Source: Nannocystis punicea
Lineage (GTDB): Bacteria; Myxococcota_A; Polyangia; Nannocystales; Nannocystaceae
Direction: 5' to 3'
Length of the DNA: 64,000 nt
Assembly: GCF_026965555.1 (NCBI RefSeq)
Contig: NZ_CP114040.1
Location: forward strand, 8,034,001-8,098,000
The translations under genes were made by a program, and so were the position numbers. The first letter of the stretch is position 1. Every line of letters starts with the position of its first letter. Shown one piece after another: positions 18,736 through 26,421 of this stretch. The notes beneath the pieces were generated by a model. That model saw nothing but the letters and a program-made list of their open reading frames with translations, made no database searches and was not told the origin of the DNA.

Positions 18736-19679
18736 GACCGCCCGCCCTTCTGCGCGATCGGCCACGCGCCGGGGTCGACCGTGGGCGCGCCCTTGGTCGC
18801 CAGGATCATGTACTCGAGCGCGGTGCGGCGGGCGAAGCTCATCCGCGCCACCGTCATGTACTGCTGCAGCACCGCCGCGAAGCCCGGGGCCATCGCCTCG
18901 ATCGTCCGTCGGTGCTTGCGCACGTTGTCGATCCAGTGGGCCAGAGTCTGCGCGTAGTGGCGGGTCAGGTCCTCGACGTGGAGGATGTCGAGGCCGGCGC
19001 GCTCCATCAGCTGCAGCTCCTCGGCCAGGCCGATCAGGCGGCAGTAGCCGAGCGCCTCGACGAAGATGTACTCGGTGGCCGCGCTGTCACGATCGCCGCG
19101 CTGCTGGACCGGGAAGTAACAGTCGGAGATCAGCACCCGCCCGCCGGGCTTCAGCACCTCGCCCACCAATTGGTGCACCGCCGGGCGGTTGTGCATGTGG
19201 ACGATGCTGCCGCTGAACAGCACCGCGTCGAACGACTCCGGCCGGAGGTTCAGGTCCTCGACGTGGCACACGTCGATCCGCACGCGGTCGGCCACGCCCC
19301 ACGCGCGGGCCCGGCGGAGCGCCTCCTCGCGCTGCTGCGGGCTCAGGGTGATGCCCTGGAACACCCCCTCCGAGTGCTGGGCCAGGTACAGCAGGTTCGA
19401 GCCCCAGCCGCAGCCGACGTCGAGCACGCGCTGGCCCGGCCGGATGTCGAGCTTGGCGGCGATCCGGGCGTACTTGCGGGCCTGGGCCGTCTCGAGGTCC
19501 TCGCCTGCGTGCTCGTACACACCTGTCGCATAGGCCAGGCGGCTGTCGAGCACCAGCGAGAAGATCTCGGGGTCGTGTTCATAGTGGGCGGCGACAGCCT
19601 GGCGCTCGTGTTCACGCTGCTCCGCGGCGCTGCGGAGGTTGGCCTCGCGCTCGGCGCGGGTGTGGGCGATCGCGGTCAC
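18732..19679 (-). CDS. SAM-dependent methyltransferase, cyclopropane-fatty-acid synthase-like
   Basis: 315 residues. SAM-binding motif I is VLDVGCGWGSN (residues 85-95), followed by GITLSPQQREEA, which is characteristic of the mycolic acid/cyclopropane synthase group (CMAS). The N-terminal HYEHDPEIFSLVLDSRLAYATG and the DVCHVEDLNLRPESFDAVLFSGSIVHM segment also fit that group. It probably methylates or cyclopropanates an acyl chain, perhaps while bound to the operon's ACP. The GTG start overlaps the stop of the ACP gene, and its own stop overlaps the GTG of the ligase gene, so all three proteins are made in a coupled way. Confidence 0.9.
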   Translation of the reverse strand: MTAIAHTRAEREANLRSAAEQREHERQAVAAHYEHDPEIFSLVLDSRLAYATGVYEHAGEDLETAQARKYARIAAKLDIRPGQRVLDVGCGWGSNLLYLAQHSEGVFQGITLSPQQREEALRRARAWGVADRVRIDVCHVEDLNLRPESFDAVLFSGSIVHMHNRPAVHQLVGEVLKPGGRVLISDCYFPVQQRGDRDSAATEYIFVEALGYCRLIGLAEELQLMERAGLDILHVEDLTRHYAQTLAHWIDNVRKHRRTIEAMAPGFAAVLQQYMTVARMSFARRTALEYMILATKGAPTVDPGAWPIAQKGGRS

Positions 19680-19966
19680 AGGCCACCTCCCGCCTGGCGC
19701 GCCGCCACCTCGCGGGCCACCAGCGCCGCCACCTCGCGCACCGAGCCGAACGGGGCCGCGTCCGTTGCGGCGAGGTCGGGCATCGTGATGTCGAACGTCT
19801 CCTCGATGCGCACCATCAGCTTGATGAGCGCGAGGGAGTCGATGCCGAGCTCGCTGCCGTCGACGCGGGCGTCGAGGGGGATCGAGGCCGCCGGCTGCCG
19901 CACGCTCTCGGCGATCAGCGCGCGCACGCGGGCGAGGATCAGGTCATTGTCGAGGATTCCGTCCAC
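19676..19966 (-). CDS. Acyl carrier protein
   Basis: 96 residues, the typical ACP size plus a short C-terminal extension. The phosphopantetheine attachment motif is ELGIDSLALIKL, with Ser44 as the modified residue. The GTG start at 19966 is supported by a clean Shine-Dalgarno AGGAG at 19975-19979 (minus strand). It is the first gene of a three-gene operon with a CMAS-like methyltransferase and a fatty-acyl-AMP ligase, and likely carries the acyl chain that these enzymes load and modify. Confidence 0.93.
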   Translation of the reverse strand: MDGILDNDLILARVRALIAESVRQPAASIPLDARVDGSELGIDSLALIKLMVRIEETFDITMPDLAATDAAPFGSVREVAALVAREVAARQAGGGL

Positions 19967-20453
19967 GATAATATCTCCTGTAAGACGACCGTCCTCGCGG
20001 GTCTATCGCGCGAGGCGGCGCTCCGTGATTGGAGTGTCCGGGGTAGCGACGCCGCCCCGCCGCGGGATCGTCGGGCGCGCGTGAGCAACCGCCGCAGGCC
20101 CCGTGAAACCCCGCAGACCGGCGTTCCCAGGGCGTTCACGGCCCGCAGGTCGCCGGGTCCGCGGCCGCCGACCCCGACCTGCCCGTGTAGGCCCCGCGCG
20201 CAGAGAGGCGCGTCACAATGTGCACACTCGCGATCGTGCCACGAATCATCAATGTCGACACTCGCACGATCCGCCCGCCCTCGCCCGGCCCCGGCCCGAC
20301 CGGACGGCCCGCCGCGGGCGCCCGCCCCGCGCCGGGCCCCGCCGGCCCGCGTGCGCCGACTCGCACGCCGCCGGGCCCGGCGAACCGCGGCGCAGGCCAT
20401 GGGCGGGCCCTGGCGGGCTTGAAGCGCCGGGCCCTGCTCGGTACACCAGGGCC
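19967..20453. other. Divergent intergenic region (ACP operon / pepN)
   Basis: 487 bp between two divergent starts, very GC-rich over 20270-20440. An inverted repeat with 7-bp arms, CCTCGCG/CGCGAGG (19993-19999 and 20009-20015, 9-nt loop), lies 27 bp upstream of the ACP start and may be an operator or a leader hairpin. No small gene or RNA could be supported. Confidence 0.4.
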
Positions 20454-23099
20454 ATGACCGAGGCCAAGCCTGCGCCGCAGCCGATCTTCCGCAAGGACTA
20501 CCGCCGCCCCGATTACACCATCGACCGGGTCGACCTGCGGTTCGAGCTCGGCGAGGACGTCACGCGGGTGCACGCCGCGCTGACGATGCGGCGCATGGAC
20601 GACGCGCCGGAGGGCGCGCCGCTGGTGCTCGACGGCGAGAACCTCAGCCTCGTGCGCGTCGCCCTCGACGACCGCGCGCTGTCGCCCGGCGAGTACGTCC
20701 TCGGCCCGACCAGCCTCACCATCCTCGCGCCCGGCGCTTCGTTCACCCTGGCCACGCTGGTCGAGATCAAGCCGCAGGACAACCTCGAGCTGTCGGGCCT
20801 CTATCGCTCGAGCGGCAACTTCTGCACCCAGTGCGAGGCCGAGGGCTTCCGCCGGATCACGTACTTCCTCGACCGCCCCGACGTCATGGCCCGCTACAGC
20901 GTCGTCGTCGAGGCCGACCGGGCCAGGTACCCGGTGCTGCTCGCCAACGGCAACCGGACCGCCACCGGCGACCTCGGCGACGGCCGTCACTTCGCCCGCT
21001 GGGACGACCCGTTCCCCAAGCCGAGCTACCTGTTCGCGCTGGTCGCCGGCACCCTGAGCTGCCTTGACGGCGAGTTCGTCACCGGCTCCGGCCGCACCGT
21101 CCGCCTCGAGATCTGGGTCGAGCCCGACAACATCGACCGCTGCGCCCACGCCCTGCGCTCGCTGCAGGCGGCGATGCGCTGGGACGAGGACAAGTTCGGC
21201 CGCGAGTACGACCTCGACATCTACATGATCGTCGCGGTCAGCGACTTCAACATGGGGGCCATGGAGAACAAGGGCCTCAACGTCTTCAACGCCAAGTACG
21301 TGCTGGCGCGGCCCGACACCGCCACCGACGACGACTACGACGGCATCGAGTCGGTCATCGCCCACGAGTACTTCCACAACTGGACCGGCAACCGCGTCAC
21401 CTGCCGCGACTGGTTCCAGCTGACCCTCAAGGAGGGCCTCACGGTCTTCCGCGACCGCCTGTTCAGCGCCGACATGGGCTCGCCCGCGGTCGCGCGGATC
21501 GGCGACGTCCTGGCGCTGCGCACCAACCAGTTCGCCGAGGACAGCGGGCCGATGGCGCACCCGATCCGGCCCGAGTCGTACATCGAGATGAACAACTTCT
21601 ACACCACCACGGTGTACGAGAAGGGCGCCGAGGTCATCGGCATGATGCGGACCCTGCTCGGCGAGGCCGGCTTCCGCCGCGGCATGGACCTCTACTTCGA
21701 GCGCCACGACGGCCAGGCCGTCACCTGCGACGACTTCCGCGCCGCCCTCGCCGACGCCAACGGCGTCGACCTCGAGCAGTTCGGCCGCTGGTACAGCCAG
21801 GTCGGCACACCGGTCGTCCGCGCCCGCGGCGAGTACGACGGCGCCGCGCGCAGCTACACCCTCACCCTCGAGCAGGCCCCGCCGCGCGGCAAGCAGGCCG
21901 CCGAGCCGCTGCACATCCCGGTCGCCGTCGGCCTGCTCGGGCCCGAGGGCCCGCTGCCGTTCAAGCTGTCCGGAGAGACAGGCGCGAGCGCCGACACCCG
22001 CGTGCTCGAGCTGCGCGAGCGCAGCCAGAGCTTCCGCTTCGAGGACGTCGCGGCCGCGCCGGTGGCCTCGCTGCTGCGCGGCTTCTCGGCCCCGGTCGAG
22101 CTCGAGGTCGAGCGCAGCGACGCCGACCTCGCCCGGCTCATGGCCGCCGACCCCGACGCCTTCTCGCGCTGGGACGCCGGCCAGGAGCTCGGCCGGCGCG
22201 TCCTCCTGCGGCTCGCCGGCGACGTCGAGGCCGGCCGCCCGCTCGCGCTCGACCGCGAGTTCGTGGCCGCGTGCGCGCAGATCGTCGCCGACCCCGGCCT
22301 CGACGGCTCGCTCAAGGCCCTGGCGCTGACCCTGCCCAACGAGCGGCTGCTCGGCCAGCACCAGCAGGTCGTCGCCGTCGACGCCCTGCACGAGGCCCGC
22401 GAGTTCGCGATCGAGTCCCTCGCCGCCGCCCTGCGCGAGCCCCTGCTCGCGCTCTACCAGAGCAGCGCGCCGCAGGGTCCCTACCGCATCGAGCGCGCCG
22501 AGGTCGACCGCCGCAAGCTCCGCAACCTCGCCCTCGCCTACCTCGTCGCCCTCGGCGAGCCCGAGCTGGTCGCCCTCGCGGTGTCGCAGTTCCACCTCGC
22601 CGACAACATGACCGACAGCGAGGCCGCCCTCGCCTGCCTCATCGACCACGGCGGCCCCGAGCGCGACGCGGCCCTGGCCGAGTTCCACCGCCGCTGGCAC
22701 AAGGACCCGCTGGTGCTCGACAAGTGGTTCGCGCTGCAGGCCGTGTCGAGCCACCCCGACACCCTCGAGCGGACCCTCGCCCTCGCCGACCACCCCGACT
22801 TCAACCTCCTCAACCCCAACCGCGCCCGCTCGCTCATCGGCGCGTTCGGCACCCGCAACCAGCACCAGTTCCACCGCAAGGACGGCCGCGGCCACGCCTT
22901 CGTGGCCGACAAGGTCCTCGCCCTCGATCCGCACAACTCCCAGGTCGCCGCCCGCCTGGTCGCCGCCTTCAACCCGTGGCGCCGCTTCGACGCCACCCGC
23001 CAGCAGAGCATGCGCGCCCAGCTCGAGCGGATCGCGGATCAACCGGGCCTGTCCAAGGCGGTCCGCGAGATCGTCGACCGCGCCCTCGCGCCGGCGTGA
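20454..23099 (+). CDS. pepN: Aminopeptidase N (M1 family)
   Basis: 881 residues from ATG 20454, matching the PepN type length and start (PIFRKDYRRPDYTIDRVDL). It is a zinc metallo-aminopeptidase removing N-terminal residues from peptides in the cytoplasm. The substrate-binding exopeptidase motif GAMEN is at residues 268-272. The zinc site is HEYFH at 304-308, with the third ligand Glu327 (HExxH-x18-E), and FCTQCEAEGFRRITYFLDRPDVM lies earlier in the chain. The C-terminal part (HDGQAVTCDDF; SQFHLADNMTDSEAALACL) is the helical domain of bacterial PepN. It appears to be monocistronic. Confidence 0.97.
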   Translation: MTEAKPAPQPIFRKDYRRPDYTIDRVDLRFELGEDVTRVHAALTMRRMDDAPEGAPLVLDGENLSLVRVALDDRALSPGEYVLGPTSLTILAPGASFTLATLVEIKPQDNLELSGLYRSSGNFCTQCEAEGFRRITYFLDRPDVMARYSVVVEADRARYPVLLANGNRTATGDLGDGRHFARWDDPFPKPSYLFALVAGTLSCLDGEFVTGSGRTVRLEIWVEPDNIDRCAHALRSLQAAMRWDEDKFGREYDLDIYMIVAVSDFNMGAMENKGLNVFNAKYVLARPDTATDDDYDGIESVIAHEYFHNWTGNRVTCRDWFQLTLKEGLTVFRDRLFSADMGSPAVARIGDVLALRTNQFAEDSGPMAHPIRPESYIEMNNFYTTTVYEKGAEVIGMMRTLLGEAGFRRGMDLYFERHDGQAVTCDDFRAALADANGVDLEQFGRWYSQVGTPVVRARGEYDGAARSYTLTLEQAPPRGKQAAEPLHIPVAVGLLGPEGPLPFKLSGETGASADTRVLELRERSQSFRFEDVAAAPVASLLRGFSAPVELEVERSDADLARLMAADPDAFSRWDAGQELGRRVLLRLAGDVEAGRPLALDREFVAACAQIVADPGLDGSLKALALTLPNERLLGQHQQVVAVDALHEAREFAIESLAAALREPLLALYQSSAPQGPYRIERAEVDRRKLRNLALAYLVALGEPELVALAVSQFHLADNMTDSEAALACLIDHGGPERDAALAEFHRRWHKDPLVLDKWFALQAVSSHPDTLERTLALADHPDFNLLNPNRARSLIGAFGTRNQHQFHRKDGRGHAFVADKVLALDPHNSQVAARLVAAFNPWRRFDATRQQSMRAQLERIADQPGLSKAVREIVDRALAPA

Positions 23100-23681
23100 A
23101 CCCGCGATTCGTTGGGTGGACGAGCGGACGCTGCCGCTCGCCGACCTCCGCCCGCCTCGTGACGCCGTGCGCGGGTCCCGGCCGCCGTCACTGGTCCCGG
23201 GACAGCGTCGTCGGTTGCGAGCAGGCACTCGGCAAGGCGACGCCGTGGCCGCGCTCCTGACCGCACTCACGCGAGCCGAAGGCAGACGCACAATCGTACG
23301 CCGCCCACGATCCCGAGCTGGACCGGAAAGTGGCGATCACGTCCCCCGAGTGGGTCGTTTCCACGCATGTCGAAGGTCGATGTCGACCCTCGGGAGTTCG
23401 TGCGCCGCCGCGCTGGAAGTCGCCGGCCGCTTCGCGCCGCGATATCGGGGTCTGATGGCACCCTCGCGTGGCCATGATCCGTCGCACACGCCAGCCCGCT
23501 GGATGAGTCAATAACTGGATCCTCCGCTTCGCGCCGCGAGCCGCGTCTCTGCGATAGGGACGGCCCAACGCCGGCTCTGAGCCCGTACACGTTCGAGCGA
23601 AGGAATCCAAGCGAGGCTGTCCCCTTCGCCGAGATGCATCCCGCTATTCCCAATCACCTCATTGGAAGTTCGAGGAGTACA
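23100..23681. other. Upstream region of the Gla-like operon
   Basis: 582 bp between pepN and the next gene on the same strand. No conserved protein was recognised in any frame. The base composition is clearly less GC-rich from about 23500 on, as expected for a promoter and leader. A good Shine-Dalgarno, GAGGAG (23672-23677), sits just before the ATG at 23682. I could not pick a promoter with confidence. Confidence 0.4.
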
Positions 23682-24107
23682 ATGAAGAATGCGTGGTTCT
23701 ACGTCGGTGCGCTGTTCCTGGTGGCGCTGTCCATCGGGCGCGGCGGCTCGGCCGAAGACGAAGTCGCGGCCGACAATTATAACGAGGAGTGCCTCCACGA
23801 GGGGTGCGACACCGAGGAGGTGCGCGAGCTGTACTCGTCGTACGAGGAGGAGTGCATCGGCGAAGGTTGCTCCAAGGAGGAGATCGTCGAACTCGGCGGG
23901 ACGCCACCCGCGGCCCTGACGATGCTGCGGCACTTCCAGGACCTCGGGTGGACGGTGCGCGAGCACGACTTACAGGGCCTCGATTGCTCGTTCAGCCATA
24001 CCGAGACGAAATGCACCGCCTTCGTGCTGTGGTGCAAGGAATTTTGGCTGTGCCCGGAAGGCGTCCACGAGCGGAGCTGGTCGGCCTGCGGCGGATGCCT
24101 CGGCTAG
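23682..24107 (+). CDS. Secreted Glu/Cys-rich protein with two Gla-domain-like ExxxExC repeats
   Basis: 141 residues from ATG 23682, chosen for the GAGGAG Shine-Dalgarno five bases upstream. A signal peptide (residues 1-24, ending GGSA) is followed by two 21-residue repeats starting at Tyr33 and Tyr54. Each repeat contains ExxxExC: ECLHEGC (36-42) and ECIGEGC (57-63). EE, two residues and a further Glu follow: DTEEVRELY after Cys42 and SKEEIVEL after Cys63. This matches the core of vertebrate Gla domains (ECxEExC followed by SxEEAREVF), whose Glu residues are gamma-carboxylated and bind calcium. The C-terminal part (about 75-141) has seven more Cys, likely in disulfides. It is the first gene of an operon with two membrane protein genes; the AGGAGG for the next gene overlaps its stop. 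That it is a modified substrate is inference. Confidence 0.82.
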   Translation: MKNAWFYVGALFLVALSIGRGGSAEDEVAADNYNEECLHEGCDTEEVRELYSSYEEECIGEGCSKEEIVELGGTPPAALTMLRHFQDLGWTVREHDLQGLDCSFSHTETKCTAFVLWCKEFWLCPEGVHERSWSACGGCLG

Positions 24108-24116
24108 GAGGCCGCC

Positions 24117-24734
24117 GTGGGACGCTCACCCTTGCCATTGAGAGGCGCGCGCCCGTCGTGGCGCCGTCTCCTCGCCGTCGGGCCAGTGCTGCTGCTCTGC
24201 GCGGTCGCGGCCCTGCAGGTCTCCCTGGCGGCGACGCAGTCGCTGTCGCCGTGGAAGGGCGGCGGGTTCGGGATGTTCTCGACGATTGATTCGCCGCACG
24301 GCCGCGTATTGCGAATCTACCTCGTCCGGGGCGACCAGGCGACGCCGATCGCGGCCCCGGACATGCTGCGTTCGCTCGTCCAGGCGGCGCGGACGATCCC
24401 GACCGAGGACCGATTGCGCGCACTCGCCGTCCGTCTCGCGCAGGGCACCTGGGTGCCGCTCGAGGTGGAGAGCGCTCCAGCGCGCTACTCGAGCCTCGTC
24501 GCCGAAGAGGGCGCCGACCGGGCGCCCGCGGGCGCGGGGCGGTACGCACTCGCGGGACTGCTGCGGATGCTCGGCGAGCACGAGTCCGCGGCGCCCGACG
24601 CCGTCGCGTTCGACGCGGTCCGCGTCGAATTGTGGAAGACCCGATTCGACGCGGACACCGCCGAGCTCCACCTCTGGAAGTACCTCGACCTCACCGCGAT
24701 GGCACCGCGCGGCGCCGAGGAGGCGCGGCCATGA
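24117..24734 (+). CDS. Membrane-anchored protein with WKGGGFGMF motif
   Basis: 205 residues from GTG 24117. A perfect Shine-Dalgarno AGGAGG (24106-24111) overlaps the upstream stop codon, so translation is coupled. One transmembrane segment (about residues 17-38) is followed immediately by the motif SPWKGGGFGMFSTID (44-58) and a mostly soluble domain, presumably periplasmic, with EVESAPARYSSL and ELWKTRFDADTAELHLWKYL. I recall similar short proteins with this motif next to HTTM-like membrane proteins in other bacteria but cannot name a family. Its stop overlaps the ATG of the next gene (ATGA at 24731-24734). It is likely an accessory subunit of the membrane protein encoded next. Confidence 0.75.
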   Translation: MGRSPLPLRGARPSWRRLLAVGPVLLLCAVAALQVSLAATQSLSPWKGGGFGMFSTIDSPHGRVLRIYLVRGDQATPIAAPDMLRSLVQAARTIPTEDRLRALAVRLAQGTWVPLEVESAPARYSSLVAEEGADRAPAGAGRYALAGLLRMLGEHESAAPDAVAFDAVRVELWKTRFDADTAELHLWKYLDLTAMAPRGAEEARP

Positions 24735-25606
24735 CGAACAAGTCCGAATCCCCACGATGGCGGCAGCTGCAGCTGTGTCCGACCTTCGATCGATGCGCCG
24801 TGATGACGCTCTTGCTGCTCCTGCTCTATTCGAGCAAGGTGTGGTACGTGCATATCCCGGTGACGGCGCTGTGCGTCTCGGCGTTCGTGTTCCGCGGGCC
24901 GCGCCGAAGGCCAGAGTTCTGGTTCGCCGTCGGCGCGGCGACGCTGCTGGGCACGTATCACGACCGGTTCTCGGCGGACAATCACAAGTACCTGCTCGGC
25001 TACTGGTGCCTGGCGCTGTTCTGCGCCCTCCTCGACGGCGATCCGCGGCGCAACCTCGCGCGGACCGCCCGGCTCCTGATCGGGCTGAGCTTCCTGTTCG
25101 CGGCCGGGTGGAAGGCGCTGTCCGCCGATTTCCTCGACGGGGCCTTCTTCCACCACGCCCTGCTCTCCGACGAGCGGTTCGCCGGGCTCGCGCGCACGAT
25201 CGGCGGGCTCTCCGACGCAGATCAGCGGTTCAACCGGGCGGCGATGGAGGCCCTGGCGAGCCACGACAGCACCCTCGAAATCGTCGCATTGCGCTCGACG
25301 CCGGCGGTCGCGGAGCTGGCGACGTTCCTGACCTGGTGGACGATCGCCATCGAGGCGGCGATCGCCGCGGCATTCCTGTGGCCCGCCAAGAACGAGGGCC
25401 GCCGCGTTGGGGACGCGTTGCTGATCGCGTTCGTCCTATCGACCTATGCGGTGGCGCCCGTGCTCGGCTTCGGGTGGCTCCTCGTGATCATGGGCGTCGC
25501 GCAGAGCCCGGCGCGGCCGGGCTTCGTCCCGCTCCTGTATGTGCTCTGCTTCGTGGTGCTCCAGCTCTACCGCCTGCCATGGACGGCGTTCGTCGGCGAG
25601 GGCTGA
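24731..25606 (+). CDS. HTTM / vitamin K-dependent gamma-carboxylase-like integral membrane protein
   Basis: 291 residues from ATG 24731, overlapping the upstream stop by ATGA. About seven hydrophobic segments are visible. Two conserved stretches resemble the HTTM domain: DNHKYLLGYWCLAL (83-96), comparable to the NNHSYLYGLL region of human gamma-glutamyl carboxylase, and AAGWKALSADFLDG (124-137), comparable to AGVKKLDADWVEG around the catalytic lysine (human segments quoted from memory). Here a single Lys128 is present, offset by one from the catalytic position. The protein ends after the membrane part and lacks the large lumenal C-terminal domain of the animal enzyme. Being co-encoded with a Gla-like secreted protein, it is a candidate carboxylase or another membrane modification enzyme; the family assignment is likely, the activity is speculative. 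Confidence 0.75.
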   Translation: MTNKSESPRWRQLQLCPTFDRCAVMTLLLLLLYSSKVWYVHIPVTALCVSAFVFRGPRRRPEFWFAVGAATLLGTYHDRFSADNHKYLLGYWCLALFCALLDGDPRRNLARTARLLIGLSFLFAAGWKALSADFLDGAFFHHALLSDERFAGLARTIGGLSDADQRFNRAAMEALASHDSTLEIVALRSTPAVAELATFLTWWTIAIEAAIAAAFLWPAKNEGRRVGDALLIAFVLSTYAVAPVLGFGWLLVIMGVAQSPARPGFVPLLYVLCFVVLQLYRLPWTAFVGEG

Positions 25607-25875
25607 GGCTGGTGCGCCCGCGCGGCGATCGCCGCGAGCGGCAGCGCTCCGCGCTCCTGGCGAGGTTGCTGCGCCACGAGGGGAGCGTCCTCGTCGGCCA
25701 GCGCCTTGCACGCGCGCTCGAACGACTCGGTGAGACTGCGGATGGGCGCTCGTTCCCGGTGATGGAGCGGGTCCCGGCGTCGATCTGCGCAGATCCTCGC
25801 CGCCGACCCTCGATCCACACCGGCCGCCCTCTCGAGCGAGGACGGCTCAGGTAGTCGGAGTAAAATGCGCGCCGC
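25607..25875. other. Intergenic gap with ambiguous small reading frames
   Basis: A plus-strand frame, GTG 25612 to the stop at 25854 (80 codons, Arg-rich, with LLRHEGSVLVGQRLARALER), and a minus-strand frame ending at 25567 both have protein-like stretches. They are read from the same DNA, so at most one is real and neither can be assigned. Nothing else was seen. Confidence 0.25.
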
Positions 25876-26310
25876 ATGGACGCCATCCTCATCGGACACG
25901 AGCTCGATTTCCTGATCCGCATCGCCGTATGTCTGCTCTGCGGCACGATCATCGGCGTCGAGCGCGAGCTACGCAACAAACCCGCCGGCATCAGCACGAA
26001 CTGCTTCGTGATCGCCGGCGCGTGTCTGTTCACGTTCATCTCGCAGCAGGCCGATCCGGTGAGCCCCGCCCGTATCGCCGCGCAGGTCGTGTCGGGCGTC
26101 GGCTTCCTCGGTGCCGGCATGATCCTGAAGGCCGCCGGCGACAAGATCACCAACCTGACCACGGCCGCGTCCGTGTGGTTCGCAGCCGCGGTCGGCATGT
26201 CCATCGGCATGGGCTGGTACATCGTCGCCGCGATCGCCACCATCTACGCCGTCCTGGTACCGCGTATCCCGCACGTCAAGACGTGGGTGAAGGAGACGCC
26301 GGACGAATGA
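25876..26310 (+). CDS. MgtC/SapB family membrane protein
   Basis: 144 residues with four hydrophobic segments. The family signature is clear: ELDFLIRIAVCLLCGTIIGVERELRNKPAGISTN, split here as CGTIIGVEREL and NKPAGISTN, then QVVSGVGFLGAGMILK and NLTTAASVWFAAAVGMSIGMG. MgtC-type proteins affect Mg2+ homeostasis, membrane potential and survival at low Mg2+. The C-terminal cytoplasmic domain of full MgtC is absent, as in the short SapB-like members. It converges on the lipoprotein gene ending at 26422, with a palindromic repeat between them. Confidence 0.92.
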   Translation: MDAILIGHELDFLIRIAVCLLCGTIIGVERELRNKPAGISTNCFVIAGACLFTFISQQADPVSPARIAAQVVSGVGFLGAGMILKAAGDKITNLTTAASVWFAAAVGMSIGMGWYIVAAIATIYAVLVPRIPHVKTWVKETPDE

Positions 26311-26370
26311 TCGCGGGGCCTGAAACCGCGCCCGCCATGTGCCGTCCGGCGTGGCGCGGAGCCGGGAAAC

Positions 26371-26415
26371 GACAGGTCCGCATGGACATGCCTCTAGACC
26401 TGTCCTTGGGTCATG
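26371..26415. repeat. Palindromic repeat at convergent gene ends
   Basis: Outer arms GACAGGTC/GACCTGTC (26371-26378 and 26397-26404) enclose an inner GTCC-gcat-GGAC (26376-26387), and TTGGGTCATG closes the element at 26406-26415. Read on the minus strand, it begins CATGACCCAAGGACA and aligns well with the element at 10151-10193 inside treZ. It lies between the stop codons at 26310 and 26422, so it may act as a terminator as well as being a dispersed repeat. Confidence 0.65.
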
Positions 26416-26421
26416 AGGCGT

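Noticed and set aside
17083..19966. Larger NRPS/PKS cluster around the ACP/FAAL operon
   Set aside because: No ketosynthase, condensation or further adenylation domain is nearby; the only NRPS piece (39687) is 20 kb away and broken.
20136..23291. Minus-strand frame of 1051 codons opposite pepN
   Set aside because: PepN is certain; no recognisable motif in the antisense text.
23682..24107. ExxxExC motifs as chance in a Glu/Cys-rich protein
   Set aside because: Considered, but the motif occurs twice in a 21-residue tandem repeat with the same downstream EE-x-x-E pattern as real Gla domains and next to an HTTM-like gene, so chance alone is an unsatisfying explanation; kept as the main finding with its uncertainty stated.
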